This document shows, piece after piece, positions 25,046 to 33,868 of a stretch of 46,070 bases of DNA. Numbering within the stretch: position 1 is the first letter of the stretch; each line of letters begins with the position of its first letter. The position numbers and the translations under genes were made by a program. This stretch comes from CAYPTY01 sp965659005 (GTDB taxonomy: Bacteria > Bacteroidota > Rhodothermia > Balneolales > Balneolaceae). Under the pieces are notes generated by a model. It saw only the letters and a program-made list of their open reading frames with translations, searched no databases and was not told the DNA's origin. Location: contig CBFHVG010000061.1 in NCBI GenBank assembly GCA_965659005.1, forward strand, positions 1 through 46,070, in the 5' to 3' direction.

Positions 25046-27886
25046 ATGACCAACAACAGACCAAAACCTTTATTTAAAGTAGCTTCTGAATTCAATGTTT
25101 CTACGCAATCCATTGTAGATGCATTGTCAGAAAAAGGTTATGAGGTTGCAAACCGACCTAACTTTAAGGTAACCCCAGAAATGTTGGGTTCTCTTGAAGA
25201 AATCTACGGCGAAGATAAAGCTAAAAGTCTCGAGCACGAACGTGCCAGAGATGAATATGAGAGTCGTCGTAATATGATGATGAATCAGAGAAACGATAGT
25301 GTTACTCTTGATAGCTTCCTTGAGCCAATGGATGATCTAATGGATTCCGTTGAACCTCAAGATGCTACTGCAGGTGATATTAAGCCTGAAACGGATCTTT
25401 CTCCCGAAGATAGTCTACAGCCACAGGAAGAAAAAGAAGCAGTAGAAGAAGAGATTGTTCAAGATTCAGAAGTTGCTGAAGCAGAACAGGTTGAAGAAGT
25501 TACTGAAGAACACGTTGAAGAGGTAGCTGCTGAGGAATCAGCTAAAGAAGTTGAAGAGGCTGAATCAGAACAGGTTGAAGTTGAAGCAACTGAAGTAACT
25601 GAAGAAGCTTCTGAGGAATCTGAGTCTGTTGAGGAAGAAGAAACTGAAGTTGAGTCAGAAGATGAAGTTATTGATGATTCAAATGAAGAAAGCGAAGAAG
25701 AGGATATTATTAGAGGACGAGCTGGAAAGTTATCCGGGCCTAAAGTATTAGGTAAAGCATCGTTCACAAAAGAATCCTCTCAGGCACCTGTTAGAAGGAA
25801 AAAGCGTAAACGTCGCAAAGATACACAGTCTGAGGAGGGGCAGGAAAAAACTGCAGCTAAGACGCCAGATACAGCTCAACCTGCAAAGGATAATACCGAT
25901 GAACGTGGCGGTAAGAGATCTAAGAAGAAAAAAGGTAAAGCCTCAAGAAAAGCATCGGTTGATGAAACAGATGTAGAACGTAAAATGCGCGAAACCATGC
26001 AGGCAATGCAGGGTGGTGGTAATGTCGGTTCTAAACGTTCAAAGAGAAGAAAACAACGTAAAGAGGAAAGAGACGAAGTTGCTCAGCAGCAGGCAGAACT
26101 AGATGAATTAAAAGAAGGTGTACTAGAAGTAACAGAGTTTATTACCGCAAGTGATCTGGCTGAAGAGCTTGGAGTTAATGTGAATGACATCATCATGAAA
26201 TGTATGGGCATTGGTATGATGATTTCAATAAATCAGCGTCTTGATGCCGCGGCTATTGAACTAGTTGCCAGTGAATATGGTAAAGAGGTCGAATTTATTG
26301 ATGCCGAGGAAATGATAGATGATTTGGTTATCGAAGAAGACGATCCAGAAGATCTTCTACCAAGATCACCAATTATCACAGTTATGGGTCACGTTGATCA
26401 TGGTAAGACTTCACTTCTTGATTATATAAGAGAAGCCAAAGTAGCTGAAGGTGAAGCTGGTGGTATTACGCAGCACGTTGGTGCTTATGAAGTAATACAC
26501 GAAGGAAGATCAATAACCTTCCTCGATACACCAGGTCACGAAGCCTTTACTGCTATGAGATCTAGAGGAGCTCAGGTTACTGATATCGTAATTCTGGTAG
26601 TTGCTGCTGATGATTCTGTGATGCCTCAAACAATCGAGGCTATAAATCACGCCAAAGCTGCCGGTGTGCCTATAGTGGTAGCTATTAACAAAATTGATAA
26701 GCCTGAAGCTCAACCAGATAAAATTCGTCAACAGTTATCCGACCAAGACGTAATTGTTGAAGAGTGGGGAGGCACTAATCAGTCTGCTGAGGTATCAGCT
26801 AAAACAGGTCTTGGGATTGATGATCTTCTTGAAAAGGTATTAATTGAGGCTGAATTACAAGAACTGAAAGCCAATCCAAACCGTCGAGCAGTTGGTATTG
26901 TACTTGAAGCCAAACTTGATAAAGGAAAAGGTACAGTTGCCAATGTATTGGTTCAAAACGGGACTCTTAACGTTGGTGATCCATTCGTTGCCGGGCCAGT
27001 TAGTGGTAAAGTACGAGCTATGGCTGATGAAAAAGGTAAAAGGGTTAAGTCGGCCGGTCCATCTTCACCAATTCAGATGATGGGATTTGATGAGATGCCT
27101 CAGGCAGGTGATCGTTTAGTAGTTACTGAAGACGATAAGACCTCAAAAGATATTGCAAGCCAGAGAATGCAAATCAGAAGAGAACAGGCGCTTCGTAAGA
27201 CTAAGCATCTTACACTTGATGAACTTTCAAGAAGACTTGCGCTTGGTGAAGTATCTGAATTGAATTTAATTATTAAAGCTGACGTAGATGGTTCTATTGA
27301 AGCTCTTTCTGGTTCACTCCAAAAGCTGGGTAATGAAGAAGTATCTGTTAACATAATTCACACTGGTGCAGGTGCAATTAATGAATCGGATGTTCTGCTG
27401 GCTTCAGCTTCAGAAGCCATTATTATTGGGTTCCAGGTGAGACCAACTGCACAAGCAAGAAAACTAGCGGAATCTGAGGAAATCGATATAAGACTATTCA
27501 GTGTTATTTATGATGCCGTTGATGAAGTGCGTGATGCTCTGGAAGGACTTCTATCACCAGAAATAAAAGAACAACTTGCTGGTATAGTTGAAGTAAGAGA
27601 AGTTTTCAAAGTTTCTAAAGTGGGTACTATCGCCGGATGTTATGTTACTGAAGGAAAAATCGAACGAAATAATCCAATTCGGGTAATCCGTGAGGGTGTT
27701 GTAGTTTATGATGGTAATATTGACTCACTCAAACGTTTCAAAGATGACGTCAAAGAAGTGGCCAGTGGATATGAATGTGGTATCAGTATCGTGAATTACA
27801 ACGATATCAAAGTTGGTGACATGTTTGAGGGTTACATCATAACAGAAGAGAAACGAACACTCGAAGACTCTTATAACAAGCAGTAA
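25046..27886 (+). CDS. infB: Translation initiation factor IF-2
   Basis: 946 residues. The N-terminus has an IF2N domain (FKVASEFNVSTQSIVDALSE), then a long disordered stretch: very acidic (about 125-230, Glu/Val-rich) followed by basic clusters (RRKKRKRRKDTQ). A second IF2N-like segment (ITASDLAEELGVNVNDIIM) precedes the GTPase domain, with G1 GHVDHGKT (448-455), G3 DTPGHE and G4 NKID. Domains II, III and IV follow. IF-2 delivers initiator tRNA to the 30S subunit and drives subunit joining. The overall length is normal for this group. Confidence 0.97.
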   Translation: MTNNRPKPLFKVASEFNVSTQSIVDALSEKGYEVANRPNFKVTPEMLGSLEEIYGEDKAKSLEHERARDEYESRRNMMMNQRNDSVTLDSFLEPMDDLMDSVEPQDATAGDIKPETDLSPEDSLQPQEEKEAVEEEIVQDSEVAEAEQVEEVTEEHVEEVAAEESAKEVEEAESEQVEVEATEVTEEASEESESVEEEETEVESEDEVIDDSNEESEEEDIIRGRAGKLSGPKVLGKASFTKESSQAPVRRKKRKRRKDTQSEEGQEKTAAKTPDTAQPAKDNTDERGGKRSKKKKGKASRKASVDETDVERKMRETMQAMQGGGNVGSKRSKRRKQRKEERDEVAQQQAELDELKEGVLEVTEFITASDLAEELGVNVNDIIMKCMGIGMMISINQRLDAAAIELVASEYGKEVEFIDAEEMIDDLVIEEDDPEDLLPRSPIITVMGHVDHGKTSLLDYIREAKVAEGEAGGITQHVGAYEVIHEGRSITFLDTPGHEAFTAMRSRGAQVTDIVILVVAADDSVMPQTIEAINHAKAAGVPIVVAINKIDKPEAQPDKIRQQLSDQDVIVEEWGGTNQSAEVSAKTGLGIDDLLEKVLIEAELQELKANPNRRAVGIVLEAKLDKGKGTVANVLVQNGTLNVGDPFVAGPVSGKVRAMADEKGKRVKSAGPSSPIQMMGFDEMPQAGDRLVVTEDDKTSKDIASQRMQIRREQALRKTKHLTLDELSRRLALGEVSELNLIIKADVDGSIEALSGSLQKLGNEEVSVNIIHTGAGAINESDVLLASASEAIIIGFQVRPTAQARKLAESEEIDIRLFSVIYDAVDEVRDALEGLLSPEIKEQLAGIVEVREVFKVSKVGTIAGCYVTEGKIERNNPIRVIREGVVVYDGNIDSLKRFKDDVKEVASGYECGISIVNYNDIKVGDMFEGYIITEEKRTLEDSYNKQ

Positions 27887-27907
27887 GCAACTTAAGGAGT
27901 ACATCTT

Positions 27908-28285
27908 ATGAGTATTCGTATGGAACGTTTGGGCTCACTTCTTCAAAAGGATTTGGGCGAAATTATTCAACGTTCTTATCAGCCTCAGGGCACATTTATT
28001 ACCATTTCAAAGGTTATAATGAGCCCGGATCTGGCAATTGCCAAGATTTACCTGAGTGTTTATGCTCCTGGCCGAGATGAAGAAGTTGTCTATCAGTATA
28101 TAGACGAAAATGTTCAGGAGATAAGAAAAAAGCTCGCAGGATTAATAAAAAATCAGGTTAGAAAGATTCCCGAGTTGCATTTTTATGCTGATGATACCAA
28201 TGAGTATGTCGACAACATTGACAAGCTATTCAAAAAAGTCGATGATCAGCGTTCTGAATCAGATCCTACTGACGAAGAAGAATAA
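27908..28285 (+). CDS. rbfA: Ribosome-binding factor A
   Basis: 125 residues with a KH-like fold. Family marks are MSIRMERLGSLLQKDLGEII, VIMSPDLAIAKIYLSVY and KIPELHFYADDTNEYVDNID. RbfA matures the 5' end of 16S rRNA in the 30S subunit, especially in the cold. AAGGAG at 27894-27899, eight bases before the ATG, is one of the few strong Shine-Dalgarno sites in the window. It is embedded in the infB operon, 21 bases after infB. Confidence 0.94.
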   Translation: MSIRMERLGSLLQKDLGEIIQRSYQPQGTFITISKVIMSPDLAIAKIYLSVYAPGRDEEVVYQYIDENVQEIRKKLAGLIKNQVRKIPELHFYADDTNEYVDNIDKLFKKVDDQRSESDPTDEEE

Positions 28286-28290
28286 ACTCA

Positions 28291-29016
28291 ATGGCAAAAG
28301 CACTGCCTTATACAGAGTTGCCAGTTTTTGGTTTAAATAAACCAGTCCCAATAGGAGATGACTTACCTCAATATGGGATGGTACTTGTGAACAAAGAGCT
28401 TGATTGGTCAAGTTTTCATGCTGTAAAACTTGTTAGAAATCGCCTTAAAATTAAGAAAGTAGGGCATGCTGGAACACTTGATCCCCTTGCTACAGGTTTG
28501 CTAATCATTTGTTTTGGAAAAGCAACTAAATCAATTGACCAGATTCAATCACTTGAAAAAGAATATGTAGGTGAAATTACCTTCGGTTCTTCGACACCCA
28601 GTTATGATAGGGGAACAGACCCAGACGAGTTTGCAGAAACTGATCATCTAACCACTGATTTGATAAAAAACTGTATTGAAGAGCATTTTACTGGTGAGAT
28701 TGAACAAATTCCACCAATGTACTCTGCCATCAAAAAAGAAGGACAACGGTTATACAATCTAGCCAGGAAAGGTAAGATCGTTGAAAGAGATGCGAGGAAG
28801 GTTAATATCTATGAGTATGAAGTGCTGGAATGGAATCTTCCGACAATAAAAGTCAGGATTAGATGCTCCAAAGGCACTTATATTAGATCACTTGCTCATG
28901 ACTTAGGTGTGAAATTAGGTAGCCGAGCTTATTTATCTCAATTGGAAAGAACGGCAATTGGTGAATTTAGAGTTGATGATGCAATTACGGTAAGCAAAAT
29001 CAAAGAGGACTGGTAA
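28291..29016 (+). CDS. truB: tRNA pseudouridine-55 synthase
   Basis: 241 residues. The catalytic motif HAGTLDPLATGLLI contains D64, the nucleophilic aspartate. KEYVGEITFGSSTPSYD, PPMYSAIKKEGQRLYNLARKG and the RIRCSKGTYIRSLAHDLG segments are typical of TruB. It makes pseudouridine 55 in the T loop of all tRNAs. It starts five bases after rbfA. The C-terminal PUA domain of longer TruB proteins is not present. Confidence 0.95.
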   Translation: MAKALPYTELPVFGLNKPVPIGDDLPQYGMVLVNKELDWSSFHAVKLVRNRLKIKKVGHAGTLDPLATGLLIICFGKATKSIDQIQSLEKEYVGEITFGSSTPSYDRGTDPDEFAETDHLTTDLIKNCIEEHFTGEIEQIPPMYSAIKKEGQRLYNLARKGKIVERDARKVNIYEYEVLEWNLPTIKVRIRCSKGTYIRSLAHDLGVKLGSRAYLSQLERTAIGEFRVDDAITVSKIKEDW

Positions 29017-29018
29017 GG

Positions 29019-29957
29019 TTGGCGAAAATAGTTCATATAGATCAGGTTCATTATGACCCAAAAAGTGTTGTAACTGTCGGTACTTTCGATGGTGTACATT
29101 TAGGGCATCGCGCAATCATGGAAACGTTGGTTCAAAAAGCAAAAGAACAAGATTGCCGATCTGTTGTCATAACATTCGACCCACACCCGCGTGATATTAT
29201 AAATCCAACAAAAGATGCGGTTGAATTATTAACGACCATTGAGGAAAGGGCGGAAGTTCTTCAGGAGTATGGGATTGATGAATTGGTCATAATACCTTTT
29301 ACAAGAGATTTTTCGCTGCTTAGTTCAAGGGACTTTGTCGTTGATTATGTATTTAATAAAATTGGTGTAACTGAGTTTGTTATAGGCTATGACCATCAAT
29401 TCGGTAAAGATCGTGAGGGTACTATTGATACAGTTGAAAAAGTAGGCGCTGAATATGGGTTCGAGGCCTATGTTGTATCCAAAAAAGAGATGGGTACTGA
29501 TACCATCAGTAGTTCGGTAATTCGGAGAATGTTGAAAAATGATGGTGATGTAAAAAAAGCTGCATCATTTTTAGGAAGAAACCTCAAAATAAAAGCCTTG
29601 GTAACGCATGGTGATGAAAGAGGACGTAAAATTGGTTATCCAACAGCAAATCTGGCTCCAGAACATCCAAAGAAAATTATCCCTAAAAATGGGGTATATG
29701 CCGTCAATGTAGATGTGAATGGTAAAAGCTATGGCGGAATGATGAATATAGGTGTCAGACCAACTTTTGATGGATTCACAAGAACATTAGAGGTTCACAT
29801 CTTGAATTTTGATGATATCATTTATGGTAAAACTCTAAATATTGAATTTATAGACCGCGTTAGGGATGAAAAAAAATTCAATGGAGTGGAGGAGCTGGTT
29901 GATCAGCTTGATAGAGATAAAGCTGCAATTACACAAATTCTGGATGGAACTGAATAA
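29019..29957 (+). CDS. ribF: Bifunctional riboflavin kinase/FAD synthetase
   Basis: 312 residues. The N-terminal adenylyltransferase half has GTFDGVHLGHRAIM and TFDPHPRDI; the C-terminal riboflavin kinase half has HGDERGRKIGYPTANL and NIGVRPTFDG. It converts riboflavin to FMN and then FAD. The start is a TTG at 29019, two bases after the truB stop; conserved residues follow within 15 codons. Placement after truB is common in bacteria. Confidence 0.95.
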   Translation: MAKIVHIDQVHYDPKSVVTVGTFDGVHLGHRAIMETLVQKAKEQDCRSVVITFDPHPRDIINPTKDAVELLTTIEERAEVLQEYGIDELVIIPFTRDFSLLSSRDFVVDYVFNKIGVTEFVIGYDHQFGKDREGTIDTVEKVGAEYGFEAYVVSKKEMGTDTISSSVIRRMLKNDGDVKKAASFLGRNLKIKALVTHGDERGRKIGYPTANLAPEHPKKIIPKNGVYAVNVDVNGKSYGGMMNIGVRPTFDGFTRTLEVHILNFDDIIYGKTLNIEFIDRVRDEKKFNGVEELVDQLDRDKAAITQILDGTE

Positions 29958-29969
29958 GTAGATAAATGA

Positions 29970-30006
29970 TTGCTGCTTAAAGTTATTAAGCTTATATTTG
30001 TAAGCT
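29970..30006 (+). promoter_or_regulatory. Predicted rpsO promoter overlapped by a dyad
   Basis: TTG (29970-29972), a 20-nt spacer and TATATTTG (29993-30000) give a near-perfect FCB-type promoter. The inverted repeat AGCTTA (29989-29994) and TAAGCT (30001-30006) spans the -7 element, so a protein bound there would block transcription. Start near 30007, about 40 bases before rpsO. Confidence 0.5.
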
Positions 30007-30046
30007 ATAGACTAATACAAGAAATTCGTTCGAAAACACAACGTAA

Positions 30047-30316
30047 ATGAGCATTACAGCAGAAGAAAAAAAAGAAATTTTTGGAAAACACGGTGGAGCT
30101 GAAGCTAACACCGGTTCAACAGAAGGGCAGATCGCTCTATTCACACATAGAATTAACCATCTTACAGAGCATCTTAAAGAAAATAAGAAAGATCACGCTT
30201 CCCGCCGTGGCCTACTTAAATTAGTAGGTAAAAGACGCCGACTTCTTAATTACCTCATGAAGAAAGACATTGAGAAGTATAGAATTCTTATCAAAGAATT
30301 AGGTATTAGAAAGTAA
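30047..30316 (+). CDS. rpsO: 30S ribosomal protein S15
   Basis: 89 residues, the standard length. Family segments are TGSTEGQIALFTHRINHLTEHL, LKENKKDHASRRGLLKLVGKR and RRRLLNYLMKKD. S15 binds the central domain of 16S rRNA early in 30S assembly. It has its own promoter and terminator and, as in many bacteria, lies directly upstream of pnp. Confidence 0.97.
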   Translation: MSITAEEKKEIFGKHGGAEANTGSTEGQIALFTHRINHLTEHLKENKKDHASRRGLLKLVGKRRRLLNYLMKKDIEKYRILIKELGIRK

Positions 30317-30320
30317 TTCA

Positions 30321-30348
30321 AAAGGCACGGTTATCCGTGCCTTTTTTC
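30321..30348 (+). terminator. Rho-independent terminator after rpsO
   Basis: AAGGCACGG (30322-30330), loop TTAT, CCGTGCCTT (30335-30343), then a T-run. A perfect nine-bp GC-rich stem five bases after the rpsO stop. It would separate rpsO from pnp or reduce read-through. Confidence 0.92.
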
Positions 30349-30429
30349 TTACACACCTACCCAAATTATTAGCATAGGGCTGATAATTAATAGATCGATT
30401 AATAAATAGACGAAAGACAAAAGACGTAA

Positions 30430-32544
30430 ATGAAAGCAGATTATAGAACAATAGAATTCGCACCAGGTAAATCACTATCCATTGAAACTGGACGAATTGC
30501 AAAGCAAGCTAATGGCTCAGTAGTCGTTAGAATGGGTGATACTATGGTACTATGTACCGCAGTTAGTAACAGAGAGCCAAAGCCGGGGCAGGATTTCTTC
30601 CCCTTAACTGTGGATCACAAAGAACAATTTTCAGCTGCCGGTAAATTTCCAGGCGGTTTCATGAAAAGAGAGGGTAGATCCTCTGAAAAAGAAATTTTAT
30701 CAAGCCGTCTAATTGACCGCTCACTAAGACCATTATTCCCTAAGGGATATGTGAACGATACACAGGTAATTACATCTGTTGTTTCATCTGATGGTGAAAA
30801 TGATGGTGATGTTTTAGGTGGTGTTGGTGCATCAGCTGCCCTTCATATCTCAGATGTGCCATTTGAAGGCCCAATGGCAGAAGTTAGAGTTGGACTTGTA
30901 AATGATGAGTTTATCATCAATCCAACAGTATCTGAACTGAAAGAAAGTAAAATCGACATGGTTGTTGGTGGTACAGCAAACTCTGTACTTATGATTGAAG
31001 GTGAAATGGATGAAATCACTGAAGAAACCATGTTAGCTGCAATTAAAGCAGCACACGAAGCCATCGTTAAGCTTTGTGATTTCCAGGAAGAACTCAGAAA
31101 AGAATTCGGTAAAGAAAAACGTGAATTCGTTCCGGTTGAAGGCGATGCTGATCTTGCTGCAAAAGTAGCTGAATTAGCTGCAGACAAACTAAAGGAAGTA
31201 GTTCGTATTGGTCTAAATAAAGAAGATTACAGCGATAAAATTCGTGAAATTAAGACTGAAGTTGCTGCTCAACTCGAAGAAACCTACGAAGATCAGATGG
31301 GTGAGGTTTATAATAACCTCAGTAAGCTTGAAAAAGAAGCTCTTCGTACTATGATTCTTGAAGAGGAAAGAAGAATTGATGGCCGTACTCCTGTAGATAT
31401 CCGTGATATCTGGACTGAAGTAGGAACTCTTGCAAGAACTCATGGTTCAGCACTCTTTACTCGTGGCGAGACTCAGGCTCTTGTATCTGCAACACTAGGT
31501 ACAAAAAGAGATGAGCAATCTGTAGACACATTATTCAGCCAAGATCCAAAAACATTCATGCTGCATTACAACTTCCCGCCATATTCTGTTGGTGAAGCTG
31601 GTTTCATGCGTGGCCCCGGCCGTAGAGAAATTGGTCACGGTCACCTTGCAGAAAGAGCTTTAAGAATGATGATGCCTTCATTTGATGAATTCGGCTACGT
31701 AGTTAGAATCATTTCTGACATCACCGAATCAAATGGTTCATCTTCTATGGCTTCAGTTTGTGGTGGCTCGCTTGCTCTTATGGATGCAGGTGTTCCACTT
31801 AGAAAACCGGTTGCTGGTATTGCAATGGGTATGATCGTAGGTGAAGATAAGACTGTTGTACTTTCAGATATCCGTGGTGAAGAAGATTTCATGGGCGACA
31901 TGGACTTTAAAACTGCTGGTTCTGCAGAAGGTATTACTGCTTGTCAGATGGATATGAAAGTTCAAGGAATCACTTTTGAAACACTTGAAGCTGCTCTTAA
32001 ACAAGCGCATGATGGTCGACTTCATATTCTTGACAGAATGTCTGAAAGCATTACTGAGGCCAGAGCTGAACTCTCTGAGTTTGCTCCTCAACTTATCAAA
32101 ATGGAAATCCCAGGTGATTCTATCGGAGCTGTTATTGGTCCGGGTGGTAAGGTGATTCAGACACTGCAGAAAGAAACACTTACTACTATTATTATCGAAG
32201 AAAGCCCTGAGGGTAAGGGTATGGTTACTATCTCTTCTGATAATCTTGAAAACGCTAAAATAGCTCAGGAAAGAATTAAAGCTATTTCTGGTCAGCTTGA
32301 TGAAGGAGCTACTTACAGAGGAACTGTAAAATCAATTAAAGATTTCGGTGCTTTTATAGAAATCGTACCAGGAAAAGAAGGTTTACTTCATATTTCTGAA
32401 ATTGATCATAAGCGCATTGAAAAAGTTTCTGATTACCTTACGATCGGTGATCAAATCGATGTAAAACTTCTAAAAGTTGAGCATGGCGGTAAACTAAGGC
32501 TTTCTCGTAAAGCACTTATGGAAAAGCCTGATGCGGCAGAATAA
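30430..32544 (+). CDS. pnp: Polyribonucleotide nucleotidyltransferase (PNPase)
   Basis: 704 residues with the full order: first RNase PH domain (about 10-145), all-alpha linker, second RNase PH domain (about 320-540, PPYSVGEAGFMRGPGRREIGHG), KH domain (GDSIGAVIGPGGKVIQTL) and S1 domain (GTVKSIKDFGAFIEIVPGKEG). It degrades RNA phosphorolytically from the 3' end as a trimer. It follows rpsO by 114 bases, with a terminator between. Confidence 0.97.
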   Translation: MKADYRTIEFAPGKSLSIETGRIAKQANGSVVVRMGDTMVLCTAVSNREPKPGQDFFPLTVDHKEQFSAAGKFPGGFMKREGRSSEKEILSSRLIDRSLRPLFPKGYVNDTQVITSVVSSDGENDGDVLGGVGASAALHISDVPFEGPMAEVRVGLVNDEFIINPTVSELKESKIDMVVGGTANSVLMIEGEMDEITEETMLAAIKAAHEAIVKLCDFQEELRKEFGKEKREFVPVEGDADLAAKVAELAADKLKEVVRIGLNKEDYSDKIREIKTEVAAQLEETYEDQMGEVYNNLSKLEKEALRTMILEEERRIDGRTPVDIRDIWTEVGTLARTHGSALFTRGETQALVSATLGTKRDEQSVDTLFSQDPKTFMLHYNFPPYSVGEAGFMRGPGRREIGHGHLAERALRMMMPSFDEFGYVVRIISDITESNGSSSMASVCGGSLALMDAGVPLRKPVAGIAMGMIVGEDKTVVLSDIRGEEDFMGDMDFKTAGSAEGITACQMDMKVQGITFETLEAALKQAHDGRLHILDRMSESITEARAELSEFAPQLIKMEIPGDSIGAVIGPGGKVIQTLQKETLTTIIIEESPEGKGMVTISSDNLENAKIAQERIKAISGQLDEGATYRGTVKSIKDFGAFIEIVPGKEGLLHISEIDHKRIEKVSDYLTIGDQIDVKLLKVEHGGKLRLSRKALMEKPDAAE

Positions 32545-32564
32545 ACCTGCACACTTTTGATTCT

Positions 32565-32596
32565 GCCCCTCACATTTATTTGTGTGGGGCTTTTTT
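32565..32596 (+). terminator. Rho-independent terminator after pnp
   Basis: GCCCCTCACA (32565-32574) pairs with TGTGTGGGGC (32581-32590) apart from one T-T mismatch, with a six-base loop and a six-T run. Well placed, 21 bases after pnp and 18 before the M16 peptidase gene. Confidence 0.9.
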
Positions 32597-32613
32597 ATTG
32601 AAAAAAAATTACG

Positions 32614-33864
32614 ATGGATAATCTAAAAGCAATCGATACAGTTACAAAAACAGAGCTAAATAATGGCTTCAGAGTAATCTCAGAGCGCATAGACAGCGTT
32701 AAAAGTATTTCAATTGGGATTTGGGTAAAAACTGGAAGTCGGCATGAGACACCTGAACAAGCAGGTATAACTCATTTTCTTGAGCACATGTTATTCAAGG
32801 GTACCGAAAACAGATCCGCTTTTGATATTGCCCAAAGTATGGAGTCGGTTGGTGGTTATTTAAATGCCTTCACTTCATCGGAATACACCTGTTATTATGC
32901 TCGTTGTGTTGATACTCAGATTGACCGTGCTTTGGATGTGCTTTCTGATATGGTACTGAACTCAACCTTTCCCGATGAAGAGATAGAGAAGGAGAAGAAG
33001 GTTGTTATCGAAGAAATGAAAATGTATCGAGATTCCCCTGATGATTATCTATTTGAGGAATTCACGAAAGAAATTTATAAGGGTCATCCTCTTGGTAGAC
33101 CTGTAATTGGATTCGAAGAAACTGTTTCATCATTCACCAGGGAAGATCTCAATGCCTACATGAATGACCGCTATTTCCCTAAAAACCTGCTCATTGCTGT
33201 TGCTGGGAATGTGGATCATGATAAGGTAGTCGAACTTGCTGAATCGAAATTTGGCTCCCTAAAAAGAGATGGGAAAAGTATTGAGGCAGGCACCTTATTG
33301 CCTATTGAAAGTCAACGGTATACGCTGACAAAGGCTATAGAGCAAACACATTATGTACTTGGTAAAAGAGGTTTGCACACCAATCATGAGGATAAATACC
33401 TGCTTTTACTGGCAAACACTGTACTTGGAGGCGGTATGAGTTCCAGATTGCATCAAAACGTTAGGGAAAAGTATGGATACTGTTACTCTATTCAGAGCTT
33501 CAACCAGACTTTCTCAGATACAGGTTTGTATGGTGTATATGTAGGTACTGATAAAGAATATGTGGATCACGTTCATGAGTTAATTGTAAATGAATTGAAT
33601 ACAATTAGTAATGAACGAGTTCCTGATAAGGAATTAAGTGAAGCAAAGTCTCAGCTAAAAGGTAAACTTCTTTTATCTCAAGAGAATACCTCAAATCGAA
33701 TGACCCGTTTAGCTAAGAGTGAATTATATTTTGACAGGTTTGTTACACTCGATGAATTAGTTCAGAATATTGATGCGGTAAATGCTGAAGACCTACAGTC
33801 ATTTTCTAAAGACTTCTTTAATCAAGAATCATTTTCAGAAGCAATTTTATATCCTCAGGAATAA
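32614..33864 (+). CDS. M16 family (pitrilysin-type) zinc peptidase
   Basis: 416 residues. The inverted zinc motif HxxEH is H54-F-L-E57-H58 (THFLEHMLFKGT) and the third ligand is E134 in VVIEEMKMYRD, 77 residues after E57 as is usual. The C-terminal half has the second M16 lobe (VREKYGYCYSIQSF). Such short M16B proteins resemble mitochondrial processing peptidase and are often next to pnp in bacteria. No signal peptide is seen, so it is probably cytoplasmic. Substrate unknown. Confidence 0.92.
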   Translation: MDNLKAIDTVTKTELNNGFRVISERIDSVKSISIGIWVKTGSRHETPEQAGITHFLEHMLFKGTENRSAFDIAQSMESVGGYLNAFTSSEYTCYYARCVDTQIDRALDVLSDMVLNSTFPDEEIEKEKKVVIEEMKMYRDSPDDYLFEEFTKEIYKGHPLGRPVIGFEETVSSFTREDLNAYMNDRYFPKNLLIAVAGNVDHDKVVELAESKFGSLKRDGKSIEAGTLLPIESQRYTLTKAIEQTHYVLGKRGLHTNHEDKYLLLLANTVLGGGMSSRLHQNVREKYGYCYSIQSFNQTFSDTGLYGVYVGTDKEYVDHVHELIVNELNTISNERVPDKELSEAKSQLKGKLLLSQENTSNRMTRLAKSELYFDRFVTLDELVQNIDAVNAEDLQSFSKDFFNQESFSEAILYPQE

Positions 33865-33868
33865 TCTT

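Noticed and set aside
25459..25767. Serine/threonine-rich minus-strand frame inside infB
   Set aside because: It is the complement of the Glu-rich repeats of the IF-2 linker; no start site, family or neighbour supports it.
30386..30403. ATTAAT-AGATCG-ATTAAT repeat upstream of pnp
   Set aside because: The arms are self-palindromic AT-rich hexamers with a poorly paired centre, likely by chance in an AT-rich leader.
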